Assembly: GCA_948567375.1 (NCBI GenBank)
Contig: OX419755.1
Location: forward strand, 39,809,001 to 39,873,000
Direction: 5' to 3'
Source: Lunularia cruciata
Taxonomy: Eukaryota > Streptophyta > Marchantiopsida > Lunulariales > Lunulariaceae
Length of the DNA stretch: 64,000 bases
The notes under the pieces were generated by a model, which had not been told where the DNA came from, did no database searches, and worked only from the letters and a program-made list of their open reading frames with translations. The position numbers and the translations under genes are program-made. Positions 23,463-36,000 of this stretch are shown here, one piece after another (the first letter of the stretch is position 1; every line of letters starts with the position of its first letter).

Positions 23463-25882
23463 AGTTAGAAGCCTTTGTGGGCTCTAGCCTTTGTGGGCTC
23501 TAGACAAGCTCCGGTTGGAGGAAAGGTAACTCAAAAGAATCCTTGCCGGTATTCCAATCGAATATACTCCGTCCACAAACATCCGTCATACCCCGACTTT
23601 GAGCCGCTCGTCCGTCAGCGAAGTTCTTGAAATATGGTGTCTGAAGACCCAAATCTGCCTTGGATCAGACTGAGAAACAAGCCTGTCGGAAAGTAGTTCT
23701 GATGTAAAGTTAAATCATCTAAATTAGGCCCTATCCTTCTCTCTCTGTAAAGAATATTAGAAGCAGTCTATCCCCAAGAGTAGCTCTGTCTCTCGCAGTC
23801 AGAATGCATTGAGTACAATTCGAGTTTCGATCTGCCGTGTTTGAACACATGCTCACTATGATGAAGTTTGCAAATGTAACGTGATATTTATACTCGACGG
23901 TGAAAGAAGAAGATTGCCTCTGCAACCGCGCTTAGGGGTGAACAACAGTAGCCCCTGCCGTATTTTCCGCCGAGTTTGTGGACCTGCTCTCCCAGCATGG
24001 TACGAAGCCTGTTGCCATTTCTTGGGCTCATTGAATCAAACTTAGAGAAGTTCAATTAAAGTAAGAATCTTTGATTGAATTTTCTTCAATATTTCGTCCG
24101 CAGCATTTCGACCCTTTGTGCCCATTCATTTCTTTCATCGACAGTGAGCTTTCCAATTCTGAACGAAATGCCTTTAGAGATCTTGTCTCTAGGAAGCGAT
24201 TGCAGCCATATACGTGAAAACTATTGGACGGTGGCAGCCAAACCTACTCATGAAGACTGTTTACGTATACCTGAGGCCAACATTTGCAGAAAATACTCTC
24301 CAGCCTCACAGTCAAGATAGAGTTGTAGATCTCAACGCAGAGCTTGTGTTGACAATCAGACTGGACTGTCTGTCTGTCTATCTCTCTGTCCTCTGCTACT
24401 GATGTGTGCTGCAAAGCCCAATCTTGTGATAGCTGAGAAAAGTTACAGGAAATCCCCCGTAGTATCTATAGCCTGAAATCACGGACGTAGAGGCCATCAT
24501 GGAGAGTTCAGGTAGACCACACCTGGCTAAAGCGAGCCCTAAAGTAGTCATTAAAATCAAAAGACTCAGGCTTCGCTTGCTAGTACAGTTTATTTAACAA
24601 CGAGTGTCTGGTTCTAAGTGATCCACCCGAAAAGTGATACTGTAGTAGGATATTGGAAAGGAGGAAGGGAAGTTGGTAAGACTCATTGACTTGCCCAAGC
24701 TGCTGCGAGAGCAAACAGTCAGGTGAAGGCACCTGACTCACGTTGAATTTTTCAGTTTGATTTGATTTTCTGGAAGTTGGCTATCGTTTTCTCGAGACGA
24801 TTCCACATGTTCGTCCAAACAGAAGTAGGACTTCAGTTGTTGTTCCCAAACAGTGTTTGAGTAGGAGAAGGGGTGGTGGAATTTCTCTCGTAGTTCGACC
24901 TGTGGTGTCTGCAGAGGTCTTGTACTGGTTAGTTTGCATGTTTTCTTCAACTGGTTTGATTTAGTTGGGGAAGATTCCTTCTACCGAGAAATTAAAAATT
25001 ATTTTCTCCTAAAGAACTTAATTTCAGCCTCAAGTTTGGAGGCCTCGAAGCATGTCAGCATGATTGCTTCAAACTCAACCCAGCAATAATAGCATGAACA
25101 GGCCTTGATGTTCACCCTATCAGTGACTGTGATCAATTTTCTCTCGAGAAGATAGTCTTTCTTTGTAGTTACCGGTGCAATGTTGGATCGCTTCATTCCT
25201 GCCACTAGTTCCCCGTAGCTCAAATACAGTCTGTGAGGACAACCTCAGATTGATACAAAAGTGCATTTCTTCACCTCCTATGTAAAGAACCAGAGAACTG
25301 GACTCTATTCGGTATGGTGCAGTACAGTACCATTCCTTCCAAAAAGAAAAGAGTGTCCATCCCCTGAGTGCTGCTCGAGTCGTAAGCCATTGATCATTCG
25401 ATCTTTCGACATTCAAGCGCCCGGCTGGTTTCATTTATTACCCTGACGTGCCTTCTTAGGAAAGATGTAGTCAGAGGACAAACATATGAGTTCAATGCCA
25501 ACACAAAATAATTTGCATCGTATAACTAAGTCGTAATCGGCCCTCCTTAACAGACAAACTATCCTACATGCCGACAAGAATCATCTCGATCCTCGTTTCA
25601 TTGGAAGTTCAAGACAGGCGGATGAATAAAATTCCTGAACCTATTCTCAATAGCCGACAGAGAGACGGCTGGGCGGAAATTCATAAGTCAAACTCTATAG
25701 AATTAAACACCCCCAGAAATTAGACGAAGCTTCTCAACTCTTCCATCGAGATATATAGACTAGATATTCTTTATCCGGTAGGAATTGTTCACTCAACCGT
25801 AGATTCAACAGTCTGAATAGAGTTTACTGAGCTCTGGTGAGGGTGGGAGGAGCATGTATTCCCAATTGCCAGAGGTAAGTCC
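23463..25882. other. DNA between the two inverted elements, no gene recognised
   Basis: Moderate composition with short frames only (longest 104 codons on - at 25120-25434, unassigned). A short direct repeat (GCCTTTGTGGGCTCTAG) sits at about 23471-23502, immediately after the tandem array. I see no splice-consistent gene. Confidence 0.45.
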
Positions 25883-26644
25883 AGAGTAAAACCTCCCAAT
25901 AGCGACACCTCTTATCTCTTAAGAGTACCATGAATAACAGGAGTCTTCGAACAATTACAACCATTCAATTCAATCAATAGTGACGTATGTCACTTAAACA
26001 CAAGAAATGACATGGTAATGTAAATAGTAACAATCCTATACTTAAATAAAGAAGATTTCCAAAATAAAATTATAATAAAAGAGAAAAATTAAGATATTGT
26101 CATGATAATGCTCACAATAAAAATTGTAATGTAAACAAGGAGAACTTTCCAAACAACATTTAGATTTGATTTGATATAGATGTGCGTGTTAAATAAGGTC
26201 TCTCTCTCTTTCTAGATTTTGGTCACCGGGTCACCAAAGAAACCACCAAAAACTTCAGTACTTCTTGCTCGTGTGTGACTCCAAGTTGACTACGGAAATT
26301 GAGAAGATACAACTTTGTCTCCACGTCCAAAATGCTTGCGCTTCTTTGCATCAACCACCATTAAAGATAGCATCCAATACCAAATACAGATATAGCATTC
26401 AACACCAATCACCCAGCGACCAAAAGGAAGAATATATAACAAAAGAGAGAAAAAGATATGTAAAGCAAACTTCACCGAATCCTCGGTCCAAACATTCAGA
26501 AAGAAAGATCCGTTGGAAGCACTTGAGAAAATCCTGCTTATGCCTATAACTGGGAACAAAAAAGTTGCCTATTCCCTTGGGTGAATAACGACCTCCAAGA
26601 GAGACATCTACCCCTACCCCACATACATTGAGAGGTTTTACCCT
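25883..26644 (-). mobile_element. Terminal-inverted-repeat element, copy 2
   Basis: Inverted relative to copy 1 at 22111-23048. On + it starts AGAGTAAAACCTCCCAATAG and ends GAGAGGTTTTACCCT. Just outside, GAGGTA on the left faces TACCTC on the right, but no direct target duplication is clear. An 89-codon frame on - (26290-26559) has a hydrophobic centre. The corresponding stretch of copy 1 preserves some of the same text but is interrupted, so this may be remnant coding sequence of the element. Confidence 0.65.
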
Positions 26645-28366
26645 ATACCTCGTTGATCACGCAGTGATGTACGTCAAAACTGATTCATAAAATCTCTTTA
26701 AGGTATGCCTAGCTACAGGGACTAGACATAGCAGCGAAGAATGCCTTTTGGGGGCTGGAAAACATACGATCCACCCTCAACAGTAATATGAATCAGTCGT
26801 CGTATTATTGTCGAACTTTGAAACTAAGTCTAGCACTGCTGTATAATATCAAAATAAACCGGACAGGGCTCAGCTTGTGAATATGAATAACCCAGCACTA
26901 TCCGCCACCGAGAAGTTAGTGATGGTGTTGTTTCAGTGAGCCACAAATCAAGTAGACTCCTGGGATCAACAGCGCATGACCTTGAATATTCTGGTTTGGC
27001 CATGACGATCGTTAAATGGCTTTCACCACCCAAAATGGCCACAGCTTTTCATAACATAGATCAACTGGTCTGCGTCTGTAGAGAACATTGGTCCTAACAT
27101 AGATCCGTGTATGCATATATTATAAAGTTTAGAAAACTTTACTGCATCGTCCTGGAAATACACAGGCGAACTAGTTTTGACATAGTCGAGTGACGTCAAT
27201 TGTGACTTAATAAAAGCCTGATGCGGTTAGCAATTAGTTAGTAATGACACCTGGAATTGCAGAATGATCTCATCTACAAGATTGAACTGGTCTAGAATTT
27301 CGTTCTGGGAACTGTTTTAGCTTACAATGTCCACTGTTTGCCTCCTCCACGGATGTAAAGACCAGGCGCATCAGCGCAAGTAAGAAACACACACAAGCAA
27401 GCCAACAAAGCAACGTTGTGTAGACGCTTTGCTGGCTTGAGCCCCCAATAGGAACATCTTGGGTGAGAGTTTCAGAAACAGACTTGCATCACGTTGGTGC
27501 ATCTTTCTTGGTGGGTACTTTTTACATTGCCCACGAATCTGCAAGGAGTTTGTCATAGAAACCTTGGAACATACTTGCTGAACCAGTCACTGGAAATACT
27601 TCCATGGAGATGAATCCTGTCTGTCTTGGGACCTCCATCCACTCGAAGTATGTCTGAGCTGGTACGTCTATCAGACTTGTGATTTGTATTGCAACTTAGT
27701 TTTCAGGTTTCTTATGTCATTAAAGACTCAAGTTGTTTGGCTGGGGGCTGAACACGAGTAGATTATCCCAAATTGCAAATTAGGTACTCTACTTTCACCA
27801 GCAGCTGATGGTGGACGTTTTAGCTTGAGATGTGGTTTAGCTTGAGATGCTTGAGATGCGGTAGTTGTGCTGGGCTTCAGAGCGTTTGCTGTCTCGCCTA
27901 CACCCCCGAATGAGGAAACAGCGGCGTCTCATCATTGTAGAACCACACGACTGCTTAACTGCATTATGCAGTTACTCAAACAGAGATTTTTTATTGACGC
28001 CAATCCTCTGGCCCAGCTCTCATACAGTTAGAACTTTCCTCTATCGCTCTGAATATTCATTTATGGGATCAGATTACTCCCGAAAAGGTGAAGTGCAGAA
28101 GAGTTTTTAGTTGAAACCAGTCGACACAAACGCAAGATATCGCTGTAGGAGCAACACAATTGTGCTAGTTGGGGCACTCCTTCCGGCTCCCATGACTCTG
28201 GAGCAGCTATTGCAAATGCTCAATCCTATCTGGTTTCAGAAGCTGTCAATCCGCCCACTATATATCCTGTGCGGACCGCTGAGTTCTGTCCAGTAGAAAC
28301 AAACTTGTGATCAGCTATCGAGGGAGTACCAATTTCTATGCATTCATACATTTACCCAGCGCTCGG
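26645..28366. other. Intergenic, no gene recognised
   Basis: Short unassigned frames only. A short repeat of TTTAGCTTGAGATG lies at about 27820-27855. The right end is the target flank of the copia element. Confidence 0.45.
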
Positions 28367-28371
28367 AGGAC
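28367..28371. repeat. Target-site duplication AGGAC (left)
   Basis: AGGAC immediately before the 5' LTR is repeated exactly immediately after the 3' LTR at 33087-33091. This fixes both element boundaries. Confidence 0.9.
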
Positions 28372-28696
28372 TGTTGGAGACAGTAGCATACAAAGGATAA
28401 ATAATGACTACTTAATGTCGATAACAAGTGAAACGTTATGTTATGATTTACGGAATAAGTTAAGTAACACACTGAAAAGACATAAGAATAAGTTAAGTAA
28501 CACACTGAAAAGATATAAGAATAAATAAAGTGAATAAGTTAAGTAACACACTGACAAGACATAAGGACATGAAAGGTTAGATCTATTCAGTTATGTACAT
28601 CGAGTGTATCTCCCTCGCAATCGTTATAAGATATTCATCTCTGAAGAATTGCATACTAGCCTATGTACACTTGCGTGTATTTTCTCTGTTCTAACA
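28372..28696 (+). repeat. 5' LTR of the copia element (325 bp)
   Basis: TGTTGGAGACAG... to ...TGTTCTAACA; the ends are TGTT/AACA inverted repeats. It contains three tandem copies of a block starting AATAAGTTAAGTAACACACT (28454, 28487, 28533), where the 3' LTR has one. The TATA-like box is mutated here (GATAAATA) but intact in the 3' LTR. Confidence 0.92.
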
Positions 28697-28708
28697 TGGT
28701 ATCAATCG
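28697..28708 (+). other. Primer-binding site (Met-tRNA type)
   Basis: TGGTATCAATCG follows the 5' LTR directly. TGGTATCA is complementary to the 3' end of initiator methionine tRNA, the usual primer of plant copia elements; the rest has drifted. Confidence 0.8.
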
Positions 28709-29399
28709 CTTTTTCAATCGGACTACCTAAAATTCTCAGGAGGCTGCAGTCAGCCAACTGCAATCTGAGACCCCTGTTAACGTGACAGCGGCCATCCTCA
28801 GAAAACAGAATTTCATCGCACCATCACAGAATACAGTATTTCATCGCACCATCACACACATGTGCGCTAGCATTACCATTGAAAGCTTTCACATTGAAAG
28901 CTTTCACATTTACAGTTTACAAGCACGAATTCACATTCCTGCAGAACTACCGCACTACGACAATTTCACCCAGGTTTTCCACAAGAAAGTCATTCGCCAC
29001 TGCATTGCCGACCCTGTTCGGAGTGTGAAGCGACCCGGGTCTTTCCCTGCATACACGCGACGTATGCAGCCAGCCTTCTCCAATGTTTTTCGTCCACGCA
29101 TCGCTACCAACAGTCGCATGAACTCAAATTAAAGCGGACCAGACATCACCATTCCAAGAAGTGGCCGCCTCACTTGTTTCACATAACAGCGACCTGCACC
29201 CAAGCAGCGGACTTCAAAGTTGTCTCTGGCGACAATTGTAGGTTCCTTCAAAGTTGTCCCCGGAGACCACTGTAAGTTCATGCAACCGAGACATTTAATC
29301 AGGAAAGCTTCCTTTCAAAGAACTTACGATGTCTAATGCATTAGACACAAAACCCTGGCCCATATTTGACTGCACACATTACGCATATGGAAATATAAA

Positions 29400-29889
29400 A
29401 TGTCACAAAATTTTGATAGTGAATCACTCTTACCCATCGTCGATGGGATAGAGGCTTGCCCAGTGCCGGTTCCTAACGCCACTGCAGGCCAACCGCCCAC
29501 AAACCAAGCAGCAATTAACGCCTGGATTGCCAAGGATAAAAAGGCTTTTATGGTTATTATAGACTGCTCATCGATCAGCATCATGGGGCTCATTATTGTC
29601 TTGTAAAACCGCCTCTGAAGCTTGGACGATGTTAGACAGGAGTTACGCACAATCAGACCCCATAACGAAATCACACCTTAAGGGCAGGTTCTGGCACCTA
29701 CGTATGCAATCAGGCCAGTCAGTAACTCAATACTTGAATCAATTTAAGTCCCTCATAGCGCAGTTACAGGCCATGAATGTCCCGGTCGAAAAGGAAGATG
29801 AAATTGCAAACTTAATAGAGTCAATGCCTCCATCCTATGACACCAGATACACAATCACCCGCTTGCTTTACTGCATTTCGGTAATATAA
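29400..29889 (+). pseudogene. Gag remnant (UBN2-type) of the copia element
   Basis: The start MSQNFDSESLLPIVDG and the region from TASEAWTML through QLQAMNVPVEKEDEIANLIE are typical of plant copia Gag. The two halves are in different frames: the first runs 29400-29606, the second from about 29596, so there is a frameshift near 29585-29600. The usual CCHC zinc knuckle and protease that should follow are absent. Confidence 0.85.
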
Positions 29890-29892
29890 GTT

Positions 29893-30800
29893 TTGGGCAG
29901 AAAACCAAACAGGCCACCGAATTAAAGTTTTCCATTCTGATGGTGGTGTGGAATATATGTCTACATCATTTAATGAATTCTGTGTTTAGCATGGCATTGA
30001 ACGTCAATGCACCATTCCTTAAACTCCGGTACATAATGGAGTATCTGAATGGAGTATCTGAACGAAAGGACTGCACTCTACTTGATGTCGTACGTTCAAT
30101 GTTGCATGATGCACAATTGCCTAAACCCTATTGGGGTGAGGCAGTCTTGTGTGCAACGTATTTACAGAACCGTTCACCCACCAAAGCCATCCCATCATAT
30201 GAAACTCAATACTCTCTCTGGTTCAACCGGCAACCCACGTTAGCCCACCTCAGAATTTTTGGTTGCACAGCTTATGCTAAAGTTCCATACAAAAAACATA
30301 CTAAGTTGGATTCCAAATCTGAGGAGTGCATTTTCCTAGGCTACAGTACTACCAGTAAGGGATTTAAATTACAAAGGAAGACTGATGGTTTTATCTTCCT
30401 TGCAAGACATGTTGTTTTTGAGGAGGAGACTCTTTCCTCCGTAGTGAAGCACCCGGTGTCTTCACAACCATCAGATGAGGACATTCGCAGAAATGCGAAA
30501 ATCTACACCCATGCAAGTGGTCCACCTGCAAACCCACCTGCATTCCACAACCATCCCCTCCTTCTATTATTACTTTGCCAGCACCACCACCGCAGCCCAT
30601 TACGGGAATTCCTGCAGCTGGCACTACAACTCCTCCCGGTTCAGCTGGTTCTGCTTCTCAGCAAACTGCATCTCAGCATGCAGCCCAGCAGCCATCTCCC
30701 TCACTCAGATTTATCCCCACTGTTCCTTCATCCTCCACAACAAGTGTGGCTCCCTCCAATAGACCATCACCTACTTCTATCCTGAAAGTGTTCATTGTAC
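29893..30800 (+). pseudogene. Integrase C-terminal half of the copia element
   Basis: The catalytic-core segment carries the HSDGGVEYMS motif (about 29935), then stops at about 29990 and 30020. The open frame from 29940 carries LLDVVRSMLHDAQLPKPYWG and RIFGCTAYAKVP, conserved in copia integrases. The N-terminal zinc-binding part and first catalytic aspartate are missing. After about 30480 the text becomes Pro/Ser/His-rich linker and is out of frame. Confidence 0.85.
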
Positions 30801-31279
30801 GACAATGACTTTTATGACTTGGGCGCATCAACATCCCAAACTGCAGAGGACCTACCAACTTCAGAGTTGGTTCATCACCTTGGGGACATTTCCATTCCAT
30901 AGCAAGTTCCTGCAGACCCAAAATCACCTCTCAAGACTTACGTCCTTCAGAAGGTAAGATATCTGCAAAACATTTTAAAAAACGTACTTCAGATCAATCT
31001 GCAGCAACATCAAACTCTACTTATTCTACAGTTCAAGAATTTCCTGAGCAAACATCTCAGATGGTGCAACCGCGCCGATCAGCACGCTCCAACAAAGGAG
31101 TACCTCCACGCTCCAACAAAGGAGTACCTCCACCGCGTAAAGCAGATGAGAACTATAGTAGGGCATCCCTCATTCCAAAGAGCAAGAAAACTGAGAAGAA
31201 AGCTCTTACAGCCAGCAAGGATACAATTCCTCTTCAGCCGGCTACTTTACCGCAAGCTCTCCTTCTCCCCAATGTCATC

Positions 31280-32752
31280 ATTGGACTGCAGCGATGGAGG
31301 TGGAGCTTCGCTCACATCAAGAAATCGGTACATGGATGTAGAAGTTGAAACTTAATACAGATGGTACAGTAGACCGCTACAAGGCCAGACTTGTTGCTCG
31401 TGGATTCACACAAATACAAGGAATTGATTTTTTCGAGACTTTTTCTCCTGTGGTACAAATCCACTTCGTATGAGTGATTTTCAGTCTTGCTGCTCAGCAT
31501 CACATGCACGTCCATCAAATGGACGTAAAGACAGCTTTTCTAAATAGCATTCTAAATGAAGACATGTACATGATGTTGCCCCCGGAAGTTACTCCACCAA
31601 AGAAGGCCAAGTATGCAAACTCATACGTGCTATTTACAGTTTAAAGCAATCCTCTCGGGAGTGGAATTTACTCTTTGATAGTCACCTGCTATCTATTGGT
31701 TTTACTAAGACTGCAGCTGATGGCAACGTGTATTTTCAACCTAACGGTTCTGATTTTATCCTTCTAGCGTTATATGTTGAGGATACACTGATAGCCAGCA
31801 CCAGCTTACGTTTCTCTCCCTTATCAAGGAACAACTGTGTTGCAGATTTATGATGACTGATCTGGGCCCTGCTCAGCATTGTCTCAGTCTACAGATTATC
31901 CAAGGCCCACATCGCTGTTGGATCCGCGTCAATCAAACCCATTATTTACTGCAGAAACTTATTGAGTTTGATCTTATAGATGGAAAATCTGTATCTACGC
32001 CTATGTTACTAGGATTGAAGCTCTCCAAACAGGACTCGCCTCAAACTGAGGAGGAGAAGTTAAAGCTCCGCGAGTTTGGTTTCCTTAAAGCAATAGGCTC
32101 AGTAAACTGGGCAGCAGTTTGCTCAGACTTGATTTGTCATTTTCAGTGGGAGTATTATCTCAATTCATGGATAATCCTGGTGATAAACATATCACTGCAA
32201 TGAAACATTTGCTTAGATACATAAAGGGAAAAATTCATTGTTATGTTGAGTATTCATACTCTAAGGTTCCTAAACCTTTATATGGCTACTCAGATGCAGA
32301 CTGGGCAGGAGAGATAGATGAACGTAAACCCACATCTGGTCACTGTTTTATAATTACAGGAGGAGCAGTCTCCTGGAGTTCGAAGAGACAGAAGACATCA
32401 GCACTTTCCTCAACTGAAGCTGAGTACGTAGCAATGGCAGCAGCCGCTGCAGAAGGTGTATGGCTGAGACAATTACTTGAAGACATCCAGTTGGGTGATA
32501 CTCGGCCTACTACGATACTATGCGATAATATGTCTGCACTAGCATTGGTGGATACCACCAAGTTCCATAATAGAACGAAACACATTGCAGTTCGATACAA
32601 CTTCATCAAGCAGTTGGCATCTGACAAGACGATTCAGTTTCAATTATGTTTCTACTCAGAAACAAAGTGCTGACATTTTCACTAAAGGACTATCTGGTCC
32701 TAAACTATTAGAACACTTACCACAACTTGGTTTACATACAGGAATAACTTAG
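31280..32752 (+). pseudogene. Reverse transcriptase / RNase H remnant of the copia element
   Basis: A short N-terminal RT segment (MEVELRSHQEIGTW) is joined by a deletion to [14 protein letters not shown] (about 31375). The catalytic YVDD box reads YVED at 31773-31784, so one catalytic aspartate is lost. RNase H (32119-32673) is the best-kept part: YSDADWAG, SWSSKRQKTSALSSTEAEY and the terminal HIAVRYNFIK block. The normal copia C-terminus (ADIFTKGL...) follows in another frame to about 32752. There are at least four frame breaks. Confidence 0.9.
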
Positions 32753-32792
32753 CTCCAAGTTTGTTGTGATTCACTTAGTGACAGTAATTATC

Positions 32793-32804
32793 ATTAAGTG
32801 TGAG
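32793..32804 (+). other. Polypurine-tract position
   Basis: ATTAAGTGTGAG abuts the 3' LTR where the plus-strand primer should lie. It is only partly purine, so either unusual or mutated. Confidence 0.55.
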
Positions 32805-33086
32805 TGTTGGAGACAGTAGTATACAAAGTATAAATAATGACTACTTACTTTCGATAACAAGTGAAACTTCTTAATAACGTTATGTTATGACTTATCTTCA
32901 TAATGTTATGTTATGACTTACTGAATAAGTCAAGTAACACACTGAAAGTACACAAGGACCCGAAAGGTCAGATCTATTCAGTTATGTACCTTGAGGGTAT
33001 CACCCTCACAATCATTATGAGATATTCATTTCTGGAGAATTGCCTGCTAGCCTACGCACACTTGGTGTATTTTCTCTGTTCTAACA
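32805..33086 (+). repeat. 3' LTR of the copia element (282 bp)
   Basis: TGTTGGAGACAGTAG... to ...TTCTAACA, followed by the AGGAC target duplication (33087-33091). It keeps TATAAATA at about 32829. A TAATGTTATGTTATGACTTA-type block is duplicated here (about 32875-32925) but not in the 5' LTR. Confidence 0.92.
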
Positions 33087-33091
33087 AGGAC

Positions 33092-36000
33092 TGGATAGTA
33101 TCTTCACAGCTACTGAAGTTAAATTCGAGAAGGCCTCCGTTCATCACACCAAGGACTCAGAGAGTTCATCTCTTGCGATATGCCAACTATTAGTCACCTT
33201 GGTTTCAGACATTCATGGGTGCATAAGATTCTATATGGAGACCTTCAACACCCAGATATGCATATGGACCTCAACTTTGGCAATCTAAAGTTGAAGTATT
33301 TGGAACGATTTTCTATCTGACTGAATGAACTGCATCCATGAGACAACCATCAGTGGCAGTAGGGAATGAGCAAGCCTTTCCCTGTTGAACGTGAGTACCA
33401 CGGGCTTTGACACCCACTTTATTGCCACGATGCGGCCTGAACTGAATCAAAAATATCAGTGACCTCGTCAGCTTGAGCTTTTCTGTTGTACTGAATAAAG
33501 TACCAGAGGTACTCGGCGCCATATTGTCTTCTTTCCCGGTTTTTGTTGTCAGCTAGAAGATGAACAGCCCGATATCATCTGTACCACTTCCGCAGACGAT
33601 CTTGCAAAAGTGGATGCATCGTTTCACCGTTCTTGGCGTTATGGATCCACAAAGTCTAGACATAAGGCAACACGTACAGTCAAGGTAATTGCCAGCTGCT
33701 CAATATTCTAAAAAGGGTAGATTGGGATTACATCAGCTTTATTCCCTGCGAGGAATATCGAGAAGGCAAGTAGATGCTCAAGATTGATGCCATCAGTAAA
33801 AGTGGAAGTCTTCCCGCCGAAGCGTCTGAACGGGGTGTGCAGGGAACCGACAACCAAATTTAAATCCAATGTAAACAAAAACCCTCGTCTAGATATGGCC
33901 TAGAGCTTCCAAATTTTGATAATCTGGGAGGGACCTCTCTTAACCCCTTCCAAATCTTCAGAAGGATGATCAAGGATAACTGGATATACAAACTAAATTG
34001 AATTCGACTGTCAGTGTACTGTGTCATTTACCCGATTTGAGTATGACATTCCAAAGATCAGATTGATTTTTTATATGCAAATGTAGTCACTTTCCAAGAA
34101 GAGACTAGATCTAAACATGTCAGATCTAAACTCAAGTTCTAATCAGAACTTGGAACGTCTGTTCAGGCTCTGCACATACAAAACGGACCGGTACAAGGTT
34201 CGAATTTATGGACCGATGCCCTGGCGGGCGAGCGGAAGACAAGTGAAATCTGAACGCAGTAGGCTTCAGATTCTAATAATCTGGAAGGGCTTCCCAAACC
34301 CCTTTTCGTGTAGAGATGTGAAAAGATTTGTTCAGAACCATTATACGTTCAGAGTTTGAACTCTTTACTGGAATTTAGACTACTTCCACACTTATTCTCA
34401 CAAGTACAATTCACTCCAGTTTACTATGACACTCTGAACATGAATCAGATTAAATAGATCTTCTGTACATACAAACCTGATCGGGATGTACACCGAGAAA
34501 TTGGATTGAGAAAATAGATTTAGACAGGTGACATCTGCAACGTTTTACCTCAGAGATACTGAAAACGCATTGTATGGAAATTGTTCTCGTTTTGACGATT
34601 ATGTACCCGTTTTAAAACGTTGGCTGTAATGTGTAGATTCGAGCTTCATAAACTGAATGCTTGTTTGAACGGAAACAGATGGAAGACAGTACTGCAACTC
34701 TATGTTACCCCAGCAGCCCATAATCGTATGTCTGCAGTTGAGATAGAACCGGATGAAAGCCAATTGGCTGTTAACCCTCTATCGGAAATAACGGAACTAT
34801 ACAGTATACATACATATTTCGTCGTCAGATTCATTGTGTCCAGCATGCTGTCGCAAACAGAAAGAAGTCAATCGATCATAGTGTGGTACTTGACACGATT
34901 TTAGTCTCTGCTTGTGCATAGATACAGCAGTGGAATAGGCAATGGCTCATACTTGATCACCAATGGTTCAATAATCGGGACATTTAACGTGCAAGGACTC
35001 TTGGATCCAAAAAGACATTTAAGAACTCGAGCAAGTATGGTACCAGTGGAAACAAAGCCACCAGGGGTTCTGTTACTCAGCTTAAATTAACATTACAGTC
35101 CGGTAGAATTTTAATATTCAAGATGCGTTCATATGAAGATTCCATGAGCCGACTTCAGAGTTATGACAGCATTTGACCGATCATCAATACCAACAGATGA
35201 CTAACGAGTTCTACTTAAGTTAGAACTTCGCACTAGAGTGTGACTATCTTTATCAATACTTCACAATCACTGCAGCCACTTTTGTGGATGGTGACAAACA
35301 TGAGCGGTTGGAAACTTCGTTGCCCCTTCAGTGTTCAGTAGGTCTCTAATTACTCGTTTTGATCATTTCATTAATACGTGTGATAGGGTCGAAACGGGTT
35401 ATGTCGTCCATTAGTAGATAATTTGAAACAGTACCATTGGTGAAATGATTCTGTCCAGCATGTTCGGTGGTAGAAATTATTCTTTGTTTCTGTTCCGTCA
35501 CCTGTCGAGATATTGAGGCAACTGCCTACTAAAAAGTAAATCTTGATAATGGCACAAAATCTACAAGTAAACTGAAAACCCGACTATATCGTAAGATGCA
35601 TACTTAGAAAAGAGTAACGATGACAGAAAAATGTTTGAGAGGAAGGGTATACTTGTTACGGAAAGTTTGGTGGATTCATTCACTTTGGATCTTTCGTATC
35701 ATCATCAGTCGATACTTGTATGGTCACATACCCGTTACGCTAAGCCCAAAAGTAACTCGAGTAACTGACCTTCTATTCAAGAATTGGAACAATGAAGACG
35801 AATGCTCGGGAAGATGAAAGTCTAGTCCATTCTCCCGTACACTTGTTTGCCACTGATGCAACTCCCGGGGGGAACTATGTTTCCCGTCATCATTGCTGCA
35901 AGCGGGGTAATCTAGCTTGCTCCGTCATTTCACAATGATGAGAATTACTGTTTCTGCTCCTTGAAGAAGAAGGTCGGCCAATTACTATTTCCCGGTTTCT

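Larger units (their letters stand above)
28372..33086 (+). mobile_element. Degenerate Ty1/copia LTR retrotransposon
   Basis: Complete in outline: 5' LTR, primer-binding site, Gag remnant, integrase remnant, reverse transcriptase and RNase H remnants in copia order, polypurine tract, 3' LTR and a 5-bp target duplication. At 4.7 kb it is shorter than usual copia elements. The zinc-knuckle/protease region and the front of integrase are missing (junction at about 29885-29895), and the frame is broken by stops and shifts throughout. The domain order integrase then reverse transcriptase defines the copia superfamily. It cannot be autonomous. It inserted into unassigned DNA, and the flanks rejoin as ...CTCGG-AGGAC-TGGATAG.... 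Confidence 0.95.

Noticed and set aside
23185-23503. Three 60-79-codon frames in the tandem array
   Set aside because: Open in several frames and on both strands only because the repeat unit lacks stops; no domain.
34170-34240. Possible tRNA gene (GGTTCGAA-like B box)
   Set aside because: No matching A box or acceptor stem could be paired.
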